Below are positions 1 to 9,786 of a DNA stretch of 64,000 nt, piece after piece (within the stretch, counting starts at the first letter, position 1; each line of letters opens with the position of its first letter). Under the pieces are notes generated by a model. It searched no databases, was not told where the DNA came from, and worked only from the letters and a program-made list of their open reading frames with translations. The translations under genes and the position numbers were made by a program. The stretch covers positions 62,001 to 126,000 of the forward strand of contig JAKSZP010006737.1 of assembly GCA_022478985.1 (NCBI GenBank). Direction: 5' to 3'. This DNA is from Massospora cicadina. Lineage: Eukaryota > Entomophthoromycota > Entomophthoromycetes > Entomophthorales > Entomophthoraceae.

Positions 1-49
1 GGATCAATAATCTTCTAAGTCACTCAGAATTTGACCTGAGTTTTCAGCT

Positions 50-1300
50 AACGGTGGACCTTATTTTATCAATTGTCTCCTATATCCCTACACTGCTGCA
101 GAAGTCTAGGCGTTAAAGACGTGGATTGATGACATGGTGACAAAGAGTGGATGGTCTTAAGAACTTCTCCTATGCCCACTCCTATATTTTATACCAAAAA
201 CTGTATGGTACTTTGAGACCATTTTATTTGAAAATGGACACTCGAATAATGGGACGGTCCCTGACCCCTACTCTTTTCCCTTGGAGGCAGCTATTTACTA
301 AGAAATTTCTAAATTAAAGGTGTTCTCAAACTTGATCAGGTAAACGCTTTTCAATCAGGTTCAGGTCAAGTCTGGCCATGAGTGGCTGACTGCAACTTGC
401 ACCTGGTATAAAAAATTACCAGTTTAAATTTATGTCCTTTGGTATGAAAATGCCCCAGAAGTTTTCCAGTGCTGAATAGATAATGCCTTGGGGATCTTAA
501 ATTCTTCTGTGTTATTTCATATGGATGACATCTTGATCCATCCTTCTAATTCTGAACAACACAGAAAGGATTTAATAGCAGTGGCTAAAGCCCTCCATAA
601 AGATGGTCTATTTGATAGGCCATCAAAATGTGAGTTCTCCAAGGATGAAGTCCAAGTTTCTCAAAACTCTGATATTAAAATGTGGTCATGCCATCGCGCC
701 TTAAAAACTGGACGCTATTTGCTCATAGCCTACATCAGTGCCACACAGAAAAGATTGCAGAACTTCTTAGGGTCTGTTACGCTTCTTATAAAAATCTCTT
801 ACAAGCTATTCAAGAGCTGGTTTCACCCCTTAATCACCTTATAGGTAAGAAATCCCCATTTGTTTGGACTTCAGAATGCCAGCAGGCATTTGATGCAATA
901 AAAGATATCCTCACCTCAACTCCTGTTTTACATCATGTATATGAAGATAATATATTTTTTGTAGAATGTAATGCCTTTTGCACTGCAATTGGGGCTGTAC
1001 TTCTGCATGAACATGAGTGGTGTGAACACCCTGTGGCTTACTTTTAAGAGAAGTTCAGAGTCATGAAGCAAGCCTGGGATAATTAGAATAAAGAGTTGGC
1101 GGCAGTTTCTTGGATTCTGATGCATTGGCAGTACTTGTTGCACAGGGCCAAACACACTTTAGTTGTGCGCACAGACTACAATTAGCTCAATAATTATTGC
1201 AAACCTCAGAAGCTGGATTAAAGGCAGACCAGAAGTCATTGTGACCTATTAAGCTTTGTTTTAAGTACAATTTTGTCATAGGGGCTGTCCATATTTTACC
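50..1300 (+). pseudogene. Reverse transcriptase and RNase H remnant of element E
   Basis: Near 50-160 the sequence resembles the start of the Ty3 RT domain (compare element C at 6880-6970). At 488-670 the frame gives MDDILIHPSN, matching the Y/F-x-DD catalytic box with Met before the two Asp. Around 840-1050 the frame encodes the RT/RNase H connection and an RNase H start (VECNAFCTAIGAVLL, where the catalytic Asp expected after VEC is Asn). An LSRAPL-type RNase H end follows near 1305. Several stops and at least two frame changes separate these blocks, so no functional polymerase can be made. Confidence 0.75.
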
Positions 1301-1929
1301 TGATACCTTGAGCCGCGCACCCCTAATAGATTCCATTGTATTTTCAGATTTAAAATTAGTCACAGGGATTTCCCTTAAAGGTTATTGCTCCGCTACTCCA
1401 GCCATTGCTGTGGTTACATCTCCCAACCAACCCCTAAGCCTAAACCCAAACCCAAACCTAAATCTAAAAATAAAGATTAAATTAAATTAAAACCAAATTC
1501 CATAAGTCCACATCCCCTAGTACCCTGATACTCCTTTGAAGTTGGTTCCCTCTTTCAATGAAGGCTCTCTTCTGGACGCTGTTATCCCTGATACTCCATT
1601 TGAGTCAGTGACTGAACTTACTACATCTGTCACCATCCAAATATCTTTTGATAATGAAGGTTCTCTTCTGGATAATGTTTTGGCATCCCAGTCTACTGAT
1701 CCTGAATAATTAAACCTTCTGGCAAAGATCTCTCTGATGAAGCCATCTCTAAATAGTATTTATAAAAGGATAGGACACTATGATTTTATGATAATTCATA
1801 GATTTTCTCAGAGCTGCATTACCATGTCATAAGGGAACATCATGATCCCCCTACCATGGGACATCCTGACATTAAAAAAGAGTTAATGTCATTAAATTGA
1901 GTGTATGATTGAAATGGATTGACAAAGGA

Positions 1930-2560
1930 GGTTATACCTATATTGAGCAATGCTTGATCTGCGCTAGATCCAAGTCATATAGGACAGGGCAGAACGGCCC
2001 CCTCCACCCTCTTCAACTAGCAGTGGGGCCATGAATGTCACTGTCAGTGAACTTTATTGTAAGTTTACCCAAATCTCATGGATATGACATGATCTTGGTG
2101 GTGGTAGATTGCTTTACAAAATGTCATCTTTATCCCTTGTATACAGCCACTACAACTGAAGACATGGCACGGTTGTTTATGGCACATGTGTTTTCCCTTT
2201 TTGAGGTTCCCAGGAAGTAATCAGTGATAGGGGACCTTGGTTTATCTCATAATTCTGAGAGTCTTTGTATAAAATGTTGAATATTGAACCATACAGACCT
2301 TCAGCCTATTGCTCCCAGTCAAAAGGCCAAACTGAGCGCTCTAACCATCCTTGGAGCGGTATTTTATATGCTACACGGCTGCTTCTCAGGCTACCCGGGC
2401 AGCGGACCTCACTATGGCCCAATTCACATAAAATATTTCCCTTTATTTATTGGGGGTACCTATGTATGCTAATTTGGAGTAAAATCTTGAATTCAATATT
2501 AGGCCACAAGCGCATAGTGACATCCATGCTGCAGATCTCTTTGTCACTCACAACCTGAAG
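1930..2560 (+). pseudogene. Integrase core remnant of element E
   Basis: A CxxC of the integrase zinc finger is followed by the segment NGPLHPLQ (about 1990-2010), which recurs in elements C and H directly before the catalytic core. The ORF at 2035-2220 contains the core strand with VVVDCFTKCHLYP, and 2265-2340 carries YRPSAYCSQSKGQTERSN, equivalent to the HPQ-x-NGQ-x-E region with the third catalytic Glu. A frame break lies between 2220 and 2265. The integrase would have inserted cDNA into chromatin in the nucleus; this copy is broken. Confidence 0.7.
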
Positions 2561-2600
2561 GTGCATCAACGGGGTCACAGCTAGCATACAAATACCAGCA

Positions 2601-3176
2601 ATGACATCAAGTGATTTTCAGACAATTGACAACATGGGGCTCCTAACTTTCAATAAGGTGATTTTAATTATAGTGGATACCAAGAATTTTTACTTCAAGG
2701 TGCCATGTTGTAAGTTAGCTTGCAAGCGTACAGGCCTCTTATCCATTTCCCAGGTGTTGAACAATGGATTCTTCCACGTGGAACTTCCTCACACTGGAAG
2801 ATTCACAACCCTTATCACGTCTACCTAATTTAAAATTTAAAGGACAGAAGTCTTTGGAGTTGGAGCCCATCATGGTTGAGAGTGCACCAGAGTTTGAAGT
2901 AGAGAAAATATTAAACTCATTAAGAATGAAACGCATCTTTCAGTACCAAGTATTTTTAAAGAGATTCCCATCTAATGAAGATAGCTGAGGGTTTCCAAAT
3001 TTTCAACCTGTCAAGAGTCAGTTGCCAAGCTTCACAAAGCCAACTCTGAGGCATCTTTGCCTTACCCCCTATAAGGCTACAATTTCAGCTATCAAATACC
3101 CAACCCCGCATAAGAATTACACTTTTACTAGCACACTTGAAGGGGTGGACCCCGTTCTTTTAGGAAAGGGTGATAT
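2601..3176 (+). pseudogene. GPY/F region and chromodomain remnant of element E
   Basis: At 2660-2830 the frame resembles the GPY/F module found after the integrase core in elements C and H (CKLACKRTGLLSISQVL, then FHVELP). At 2880-3060 the frame EFEVEKILNSLRMKR...FQYQVFLKRFPSNEDS reads as a chromodomain, which in this family targets integration to modified histones. The aromatic-cage Trp position after NEDS is TGA instead of TGG at about 2986, a single G-to-A change, and the frame continues beyond it. The domain is recognised from its pattern, not from a database search. Confidence 0.65.
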
Positions 3177-3469
3177 AAGGGTCTTAGCTTCAGCTATTAA
3201 TCTGGATAGGGTCATGCACCCCTTTAGAACCCAAAAAGTTTAAACCCTAGAGCCCTGCCCCTCACCTAAATCTCTGGCCTAAAGCATAGCCTGGAAGAAA
3301 GATGGGTGGCTGTTTCCCTTCTTGTTTGCCACTTGCCTTTCCCATACCACCTAACCCAAACCCATCCTGGTGTCAAAGTCTACAAGTTTATATTCAAAGA
3401 GAATTAAGCAACTTTTTGAAGAAATTTGGTGGATCAAGAAGCTCTCCACCATGGTTCCCATTCCCTGCC
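3177..3469. other. Uncharacterised stretch between elements E and D
   Basis: No gene is recognisable. The left part may be the eroded 3' LTR of E, because it directly follows a purine tract (AAAGGGTGATATAA). Homology to the D-family LTR becomes visible only from roughly 3470 onward. Confidence 0.4.
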
Positions 3470-3853
3470 ATTAATTTTGAATTATCCTCAGTTTAATTGC
3501 CAGTTAATTATAATAAATTCATAATCTGGATTTATCTGAATATGTTACCCTTAATTGGTGGTAGATCTGAACTCTAGGTGATGAAATAGCATTCAGATTC
3601 TAACCTATCAAAAACCTTGGCATCAATTGCTGGCAATATGATTATTTTTTGGTGTGAGTTGCCAGTCAATCCCAAAATTGTATGATATAATTATCCTCAG
3701 CATCAGTCACTGTTAATACTGAGAACTTTGATCTGATTATCCTTAGCATCAGCTGCAAGTAATAAAAACTTCTAGATGTCTAATGGCAATTGAATGCCAC
3801 ACCTATTGAAAAACCCTTGGCATCAATTTGTTGGCAACATTTGTTGATTTATC
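3470..3853 (-). repeat. D-family LTR copy 1, left fragment
   Basis: This AT-rich segment matches the D LTR copies at about 12,940-13,290 and 14,430-14,790, including repeated blocks of the type TTGGCATCAATTGCTGGCAA. Its outer end is missing. It is separated from its right-hand part (11,685-12,061) by the F solo LTR and, inside that, element C. Orientation is inferred from the primer-binding site and purine tracts of the complete D units. Confidence 0.65.
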
Positions 3854-3946
3854 TGTCAGGCCACGTGGGAGCAACTCCAAACTGGCCTTATATTAAATCA
3901 AGGCCCCAAAGCCTCCAGGGAGATAGTATGATCTAAGGGCCTAAGT

Positions 3947-4657
3947 GTAAGTCCTGGGGAACGTCCCTAGGCTCTTGATCGGGCAATCTTCTCATTCCCA
4001 AATAAAAAGACACCAAAGAGGATGGCGGTACCCCTCGTTACTCAGGGAAATCTTGCTCACATAGTAGACAAGCGATGGGTAACAGCTCTCCCAGTTCAGA
4101 TCCCATCCCCGGTACCCACACTCACCTCAGCAGAACTGTTGCAGGGAATTAGCAAAATCTGCGCTGAGATTGCCAAATTGAAATTGGTTGGATCTAATTT
4201 GAGTGGCAATATGGCTGATGGCCAAATTTCAAATGGCTGTAAAGGCATGAAGAATGAGATATCAGCTGGATTGCCCAATGGCTCCAATTTGATCAATAAG
4301 CTGGTAGAACAAACATTGGGCATCATTGATGAGGGTTCAAAGCCTCTTGTTGGTAATTCGGGCATTGCAGCCAATGTGTTGCCATAGACTGAACAGACAG
4401 TTCAGCGACTGAGCGCGGGCGGGTTGGGCGTCTTGAACCTGTTCCCAACCAAATGGACCAATCCCTATATGGGGTGGCCTTGGGGGATTCCTGTCGCTTT
4501 TTGGGCCAAATGCCATCATGCTAATTGCCAGAAATGTAGCCAAGCCCCGGTTCAGATGTTTGAGGTCAAACTGACAGAGACTCAGCCCACCGCCAAATTT
4601 TGTGATGTCAGTTCTCAAGGAAAAAACCCGCCCATTCCCAAACAATTTGCTGGTTAG
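3947..4657 (+). pseudogene. Reading frame inside the U3 part of the C-type LTR (237 codons, two stops)
   Basis: One frame runs from the second base of the LTR to a stop at 4655-4657, broken only by TAG at 3968-3970 and TAG at 4385-4387. Recognisable features are FPNKK.PKR, VTQG.LAH(I/V)VD.RWVTA, LTSAELLQGI..ICAEI and a Cys/His cluster CHHANCQKCS near 4510-4545. The same frame is open from the first LTR codons in the copies at 9788 and 63,472, and a homologous protein is seen in the reversed solo LTR (61,924 downward). Function is unknown and no family was recognised. A U3-encoded protein would be translated from transcripts reading into the 3' LTR. It could also be relic gag sequence captured into the LTR. 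Confidence 0.5.
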
Positions 4658-4766
4658 GTCTAAATGGAGTTACCCAATCCCATCTTGTCACTACCCCAAT
4701 TGACCACTATTTAATCAATTGACAAGCACTGAGAAAATTGCTGGTCAATTTTCTTACTTTCCTTCA

Positions 4767-4772
4767 AATAAA
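4767..4772 (+). terminator. Candidate polyadenylation signal in C LTR
   Basis: AATAAA followed by an A/T-rich stretch; preserved in the other LTR at 10,611-10,616. Placement about 60 percent into the LTR fits a U3-R boundary downstream of it. Based on motif and conservation only. Confidence 0.35.
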
Positions 4773-5445
4773 ATTTACAAAGAAAAAACTAAATTTATTT
4801 ATTTTCTTCCAACTGCATCCCTTATGTCAATCCCCTGGTGGCTTGTCAGTCCGTTCACTGAATGGGTTCTACCAGTATTCTTGGTCACTATGGCCCCCTC
4901 CATCATCAATTGGGTTCAGCGAGTCCAGTATTTTTGGCTCTATAACCCCATGATTGGTAACTTCCGGCAGCAATACATGGGGATCTTGTGGCCCTATGTC
5001 CACCAGTTGCAAGAGAGAATCCATCTCCTTGTCACCCCAGTAGAGATGGCACCATATGCCGAGAATCTTGTCAAGACTATCTCAGTGATCCCACCCCCTG
5101 CAGCAAGGCCCCCTGGGTCAGGAGTGGGTTCAGTGTGGTTCATTATTGGATCATTCTCACCATGTTGCTACATTAGCACTCCGTCATCTCCCACTGCCCA
5201 GTTTCATACCAAGTCATTCAGTTGGCAATGCTTCTGGCATTCTGGCTTGCTTTTTGGGTGCTTACGCATCCCAACTGGCAGGCTGGTCTAAACTTCTTCT
5301 GCCAAATCCATGACATAATTGACTAACCATTATTTCCAGCCACTTCCGCCTTGGTTTTCAAACTGGGCGCCGCGGTGGTTACTCTCTACCAAATGAATGT
5401 GTAATCAGTCGTTTGCTGTTTGTTGTTTGTTTGATCACTTTCTGA

Positions 5446-6201
5446 CTTTGGGAGAAGTATCCGCTCTACCTTGGTAACCTTCTTAAAGCCACCCAAGCTG
5501 TGCAGATTTCATCTCCTCCTACTTCCTCCATCCCAGAGGGAAGATTGAGTGTCCCCTCCCAGGAGATCACCAATCAGGTCCTCGACGCGCTTGCCAAAGT
5601 GAAAATGCATACAGTGATTGCACTCAGTAATGCTTCTGCATTATCGCATGCCCAACAAGGGCTCACGTTTTTAGATGCTGTGGATGGGGATGCCCGCCAT
5701 TGGGTGAGAGGTCTTTTGCGCTCTTCCTCACAAGCAGGAGACTCTACCCCACTGATGGTTGTTGTGTCAGCCGCCCTGAAACCCTCTGTGTCCCAATCAG
5801 ATCACTTATTCATACTGATCTATGCCATGGCCAAAGCCCCTAGTTTGGTTTCTTTGATTTCTACCTTTCATGAACTGGCTCCCGCGTTGGGTCTATCTAT
5901 TAATATTCTTCAGGCAGTCTTTGGATCAGGCTTGGATTTGGGTTCCACTCATCACGTGGCCTGGTCTACCATCCAAGGATCAGTAGATCAAATATGTGCC
6001 ACTGCAACTACTATCAAAGCTTTACCCCGCCATGTTTTCCATTATCTGAAGGGGAATTTTAGGATAGGATTACCCAACAAAGATGCAGATGATGCACCTG
6101 TCTCAGAATTAGCAGTAGACTTGGATACTAACCCTGTCATAACTTCTGAGTATGAGTTGGCAGTTACAGAGTTAAATATTAATGATTCTGTTCAAGCCTA
6201 G
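5446..6201 (+). CDS. Gag-like protein of element C
   Basis: An uninterrupted frame of about 250 codons lies between the 5' LTR and the protease, the gag position. The frame opens after a stop at 5443 and has no ATG near its start; GTG at 5500 is only a candidate, so the initiator is unknown or a frameshift upstream removed it. The product is Ser/Ala-rich with predicted helical stretches and lacks a CCHC knuckle, unlike the gag of element A. A weaker homologue occurs at 42,300-42,790 in element H. The role as capsid protein is inferred from position, not from a recognised motif. Confidence 0.5.
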   Translation, partial: LWEKYPLYLGNLLKATQAVQISSPPTSSIPEGRLSVPSQEITNQVLDALAKVKMHTVIALSNASALSHAQQGLTFLDAVDGDARHWVRGLLRSSSQAGDSTPLMVVVSAALKPSVSQSDHLFILIYAMAKAPSLVSLISTFHELAPALGLSINILQAVFGSGLDLGSTHHVAWSTIQGSVDQICATATTIKALPRHVFHYLKGNFRIGLPNKDADDAPVSELAVDLDTNPVITSEYELAVTELNINDSVQA

Positions 6202-6336
6202 ACGGAGGAAATCATTTCCCCCATCCTTGTACTTCCAATTTTCGCTCTAGCAAAGGACCCCAATCCTACCCCCAATATACCCATTATTTCTTCAGTAGCC
6301 AATAAGTCAGTCAAATCTTCCAATAAACAGAATTTC

Positions 6337-6705
6337 ACTTATTTCCTTGTACCTATGAAGATCAGTATCAGTCCACATCATGTCTCCTTCGAAGCTCTGT
6401 TGGATACTGGAGCAGCGGGGAACTTCATGAGTGTTGAGTTGGCACAACAATTAAAACTGGAAATGGATGTGGGCTCTTCAGTAATGGTGGCCTCATCTGC
6501 TTACCAGTCTTCATATGTCATTCATCGATTGGTACCCTTCTCAATCCACCAGTTTAGCTTCTGCGATCATTTTTTGGCTATGCTGAACTTGGCGTTTCTG
6601 GTGATCTTAGGTGTGGGGTGGTGGCGCCAACATCATGTGAAGATTCATTTAGAGTTTAATACGTTGTCATTCACTAATGATGATTCAGAGAAGATCTCCC
6701 TTTGA
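6337..6705 (+). pseudogene. Retroviral-type aspartic protease of element C
   Basis: The frame contains FEALLDTGAAGNFMS (about 6391-6435), the DTG active-site loop of pepsin-like retroelement proteases, followed by a flap-like strand region and a hydrophobic LVILGVGW block (about 6598-6627) equivalent to the ILG segment. Matching proteases occur in B (32,735) and H (43,100). The enzyme would process the Gag-Pol polyprotein. This segment is open, but it is cut off from RT by stops after 6705, so Pol is not continuous. Confidence 0.75.
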
Positions 6706-6859
6706 TCAACACCCTCGAGAAGATACAAGTAACCAGCTCTATCACTACCCTGGTTACTTCCGCAGGCATTCCAGCCAATTTTCCAGAAAGCTTAATATGA
6801 TATCAGAGAATCTTTGACATAGAAAAGGCGGATCACCTGCCAAAGCATACTAGGTATGA

Positions 6860-7551
6860 TTGTGGGTTTCATACAACCGTGGAGTTGGTGAACATCAACT
6901 ATCTGCTGTATCCACATACAGCAAAGGAAGAATTTGCACTCAATACCTGGTTGGACAATATGTTGAAAAAAGGTTTATTGTTCAAAGACACTTCACCAGT
7001 CGCCTCCCCTATCATTTTTGCAAGAAAATTGGATGGATTGCTCCGTCCCTGTGTGGATTATGGTCACTTGAACAAAACAACAGTTACTGATCCCTACCCT
7101 TTGACTTTGGAGCAGACAATCAGCCAGGCAATTGCCAAATCCCGTGTGTTCTCAAAACTGGATCTGGTGAACACTTTCAACCAAGTTTGGGTAATGGAAG
7201 GGAAGGAATGGTTAACCTCGATCTGAACAAAGCAAAGCATTTTTCAATTTTACATAATGCCCTTCAGGCTGAAAAAATGCACCCACTACATTTTAATGAA
7301 TGATTGACAATGCGTTGGGGGATCTCCGGTTCTCTTGTGCAATTGCATACATTGATGATATCCTGGTTCACTCCCCAACTCCCGAGCAACATGCTATCAA
7401 CTTAGAAGCAGCGGTGATCGCCTTGCATAAAGCAGGGCTGTTCATCAAAGCTTTCAAGTGCAAGTTTTGTAAGGAGGAGGTTACTTTTCTCAGAAACCTG
7501 GTTCTTAAAGAAGGTGTCGCTATCTCTCCCAACAAGTTAGATGTTATCTGA
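6860..7551 (+). pseudogene. Reverse transcriptase of element C
   Basis: The segment 6879-7226 contains the Ty3 RT fingers and palm start (LLYPHTAKEEFALNTWLD, later FARKLDG and FSKLDLVNTFNQVWV, the first catalytic Asp in SKLDL). After a stop and frame change the segment 7300-7551 contains AIAYIDDILVHS, the YxDD catalytic box. The domain copies element RNA into cDNA in virus-like particles. At least two in-frame breaks make it non-functional, although both catalytic motifs survive. Confidence 0.85.
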
Positions 7552-7569
7552 GAATGGCCAACTCTGTCT

Positions 7570-8136
7570 ATGCAGAAACATATACGGAGTTTCTTGGGAA
7601 CCATCATTTTTCTAAAAAAATTTTCCCCAGCACTTTCCCAGTTAGCCGCACCGCTCCATCACCTCACTGGGAAAAACGTACCATTTTGTTGGACACCTAA
7701 ATGCCAGAAGGTGTTTGAATCAATCAAGGAGATTTTTGTGTCTCCTCCCTTTTTGAAACATGTTGATCCCACCAAACTGTATATCATTGTATGCGATGCT
7801 TTGTTGGTAGCAGTGGGTGCGGTGTTGCTTCAGGAGCACGATGGTCTAGAACATCCAGTTGCTTATTTCTCCCAAAAGTTCACAGCTACAGAGCAGTCTT
7901 GGGCTATTTATGACAAGGAACTGTCTGCTGTTGCTTGGGCATTAACTCATTGGCGGTATCTGTTGCAGGGTGCCTGCCATAAGCTAACGGTTCACATGGA
8001 TCACCAGGCCCTTTTGTATTTTTGCAAGTCCAAAAATTGGCACACTGGCAGGCTCAAACCTATCAGGATCTGTGTAGTTTTAATTTTAAATTTAAATTTG
8101 TTAAAGGTGTGCTCAATGTACTTCCCAATTTTCTAA
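7570..8136 (+). pseudogene. RNase H domain of element C
   Basis: The open segment carries the RT/RH connection (SFLGTIIFLKKFSPALS, PLHHLTGKNVPF) and RNase H with a catalytic Asp in IVCDALLVAVGAVLL, Glu in YDKELSAVAWAL and Asp in HMDHQALLYF. These are the three acidic positions of Ty3-type RNase H. Frame is lost near the end of the domain (after 8040), and the LNVLPNFLS-type ending appears in another frame near 8110. Confidence 0.85.
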
Positions 8137-8173
8137 GCCATAGTCCCGCTCACTGTCCCTCAAACCTGAGGAA

Positions 8174-9120
8174 GTGGATATCGTTACCATGATTCCTGCC
8201 ACTCAGATTCTGTCAATTGTTCCCCCTGTTGTTTCCTCCATCATGTTAGCTCCTGACGCCCCATTATTGGCTCAGGTGTTAGCTTGTCAAATGGCCTGCC
8301 CTGAGAGCGTGGAGTTGGTTGAGAAGATGGTTCACTCAAGTCACAAACACTCCCTATACTCCTTAGAAGAGGGACTCATTTACTTCCATTCTCACATTTG
8401 GGTTCCCCCTTCTTCCGATCGGGGTATTCCGCACACACCATGATCCTCCCATGGTCAGACATCCCAGTAACAAGAAATGCATCGATCTGATCAAGTGAAC
8501 CTTTAATTGGGTGGGACTGACCAAAGAGGTCCCATCTTGGATCGCCAATTGTGTTACTTGCGCTAGGGCTAAGTCAAATTGCTTTGGAAAAAATGGCCTC
8601 CTGCACCCCTTACAGCAGGTGGAAGGTCCATGGACCTCGAGGTCTGTAGACTTTATCATTGGCCTCCCCTGTTCTAATGGGCTCACAGTGGTGATGGTAG
8701 TGGTGGATCGTTTCACAAAATTTTCCCTTTTTATCCCTTGTACTTCCGCAATTATGTTGAGAGAAACTGCCCATCTTTTCATACATCATATGGTTTCGAT
8801 GTTTGGTCTTCCCCAGGAGATCATTAGTGACTGGGGTACACAGTTTACCGCGCAATTTTGGAGTGAACTCCTAATGATTCTGAAGATAACCCCCTGTCAA
8901 TCTATGGTGTATCACCCCCAGTCCAACGGCAGATTGAGCGGGACAATCAAGTTCTCAAACAGTACCTGCGTTGTTATGCTGCAGCAGCGCAGGATATTTG
9001 GGCCGGTGACTTGCCCCTCGCCCAATTTGCTTATAATAATGGGACTGACGCGTCCATGGGGTTTTCCCCTTATGAAGCAACGTTGGGTTATAATCCTTCA
9101 TTTTTGGTCAGCCCGTGCTT
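8174..9120 (+). pseudogene. Integrase of element C
   Basis: The segment 8174-8450 gives the region before and within the HHCC zinc finger; the finger continues in another frame, with CVTCARAK at about 8550. The core at 8640-8950 shows the first Asp in SVDFIIGLP, the second in ISDWGTQFT, and HPQSNG followed by a one-base deletion at about 8930, after which QIERDNQ restores the third acidic residue. The NGTDASMGFSPYEATLGYNP block (about 9040-9105) is the usual end of the core. All three acidic residues of the DDE triad are still encoded, but in two frames. Confidence 0.8.
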
Positions 9121-9780
9121 GTGACCTGAGGTTCAAGCTGCCACAGAACATGTTGCCCATATTTGATCACCTCAAGCTTTAGTGCAGAACACCTCACCAA
9201 AGCCATCGATGACTACAAGCAACTCGTGGATTGTAAGCGCCTTCTGGGTCATGACTTTATGGTGGGCTCCTACATCATGCTTGATACCCGTCATTTGCAA
9301 ATTCAAACCCCTTCCTGCAAGTTTGCCAGTAAGCGCTTGGGGACCCATTTAGTGGAGGAAGTATTGGGTAATGGGGCGTTCTGTCTGAAGCTTCCCGCGC
9401 ATTGGATGCAGCACCCAGTTTTTCATGTTTCCCAGCTGTCACCCTTCAAGGGTGCAATTCCCATGGATCTGGAACCAATCATCATCAATGATGGGAAGAA
9501 GCTGAGGTAGAGGCCATCCTGGCATCTCAGAAGTCACGACGTTCATTCCAATATCTTGTGGCCTGGAAAGGTTTTTCAGCCTATGAAAATAGTTTGGTCA
9601 AGGCGCACAATTGCACGAATTGCATGGACCTGGTCAAAGCTTTCCAAATATCCCACCCTGAGGCTCCTCATCCTCCCCAGAAAATCGTGACAATTATGGC
9701 TATCAAGTTACCCAAAGCACACAAGAATGTGGTTCTGGTGCAGTTTCCCTGTAGGGGGCCCTTCCTTTGGAGAAAGGAAA
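9121..9780 (+). pseudogene. Integrase GPY/F module and chromodomain of element C
   Basis: The segment 9163-9510 contains the GPY/F-type barrel (VGSYIMLDTRHLQIQ, KRLGTHLVEEVLGNGAFCLKLP, PVFHVSQLSPF). After a frame change at about 9505 a chromodomain follows: EVEAILASQKSRRSFQYLVAWKGF...ENSLVKAHNC, with Leu where the cage Trp (ENSW) is expected. In chromoviruses this tail guides integration to heterochromatin marks, which fits the dense nesting seen here. The frame ends shortly before the polypurine tract. Confidence 0.75.
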
Positions 9781-9786
9781 GGATAA
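9769..9786 (+). promoter_or_regulatory. Polypurine tract of element C
   Basis: An almost all-purine run (GGAGAAAGGAAAGGATAA) ends directly at the 3' LTR start, the position of the plus-strand DNA primer in reverse transcription. Comparable tracts precede the 3' LTR of B (AAAGGGAAAAGTAA) and H. Confidence 0.75.

Larger units (their letters stand above)
1..3176 (+). mobile_element. Element E: decayed Ty3/Gypsy chromovirus, 5' part outside window
   Basis: Reading 5' to 3' the plus strand shows a reverse transcriptase, RNase H, integrase core, GPY/F region and chromodomain, which is the domain order of fungal chromoviruses. Every domain is interrupted by stops and frameshifts, so the element is dead. 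Gag, protease and the 5' LTR would lie left of base 1. A purine-rich stretch just before 3177 (about 3161-3176) resembles a polypurine tract, so a 3' LTR may start there, but it does not begin with a clean TG and no partner LTR is available for comparison. Confidence 0.8.
3946..5315 (+). repeat. 5' LTR of element C
   Basis: A 1370-bp direct repeat equal in length to the copy at 9787-11,156, with TG...CA ends. It holds an extended reading frame in its first half (3947-4657), a polyadenylation-type AATAAA at 4767-4772, and a second half with conserved sequence also seen in element H LTRs (for example the block ending near CTTTTGGGTGCT). Confidence 0.92.

Noticed and set aside
1430..1475. Telomere-like CCTAAACCCAAACCC sequence
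   Set aside because: The units are irregular (CCCAAA rather than CCCTAA), short and located in the linker between RNase H and integrase of element E; low-complexity coding DNA is the simpler reading.
4719..5291. 190-codon frame in the second half of the C LTR
   Set aside because: It is not maintained in the 3' LTR (frame breaks near 10,790) and has no motif beyond hydrophobic composition; treated as chance or eroded gag leader.
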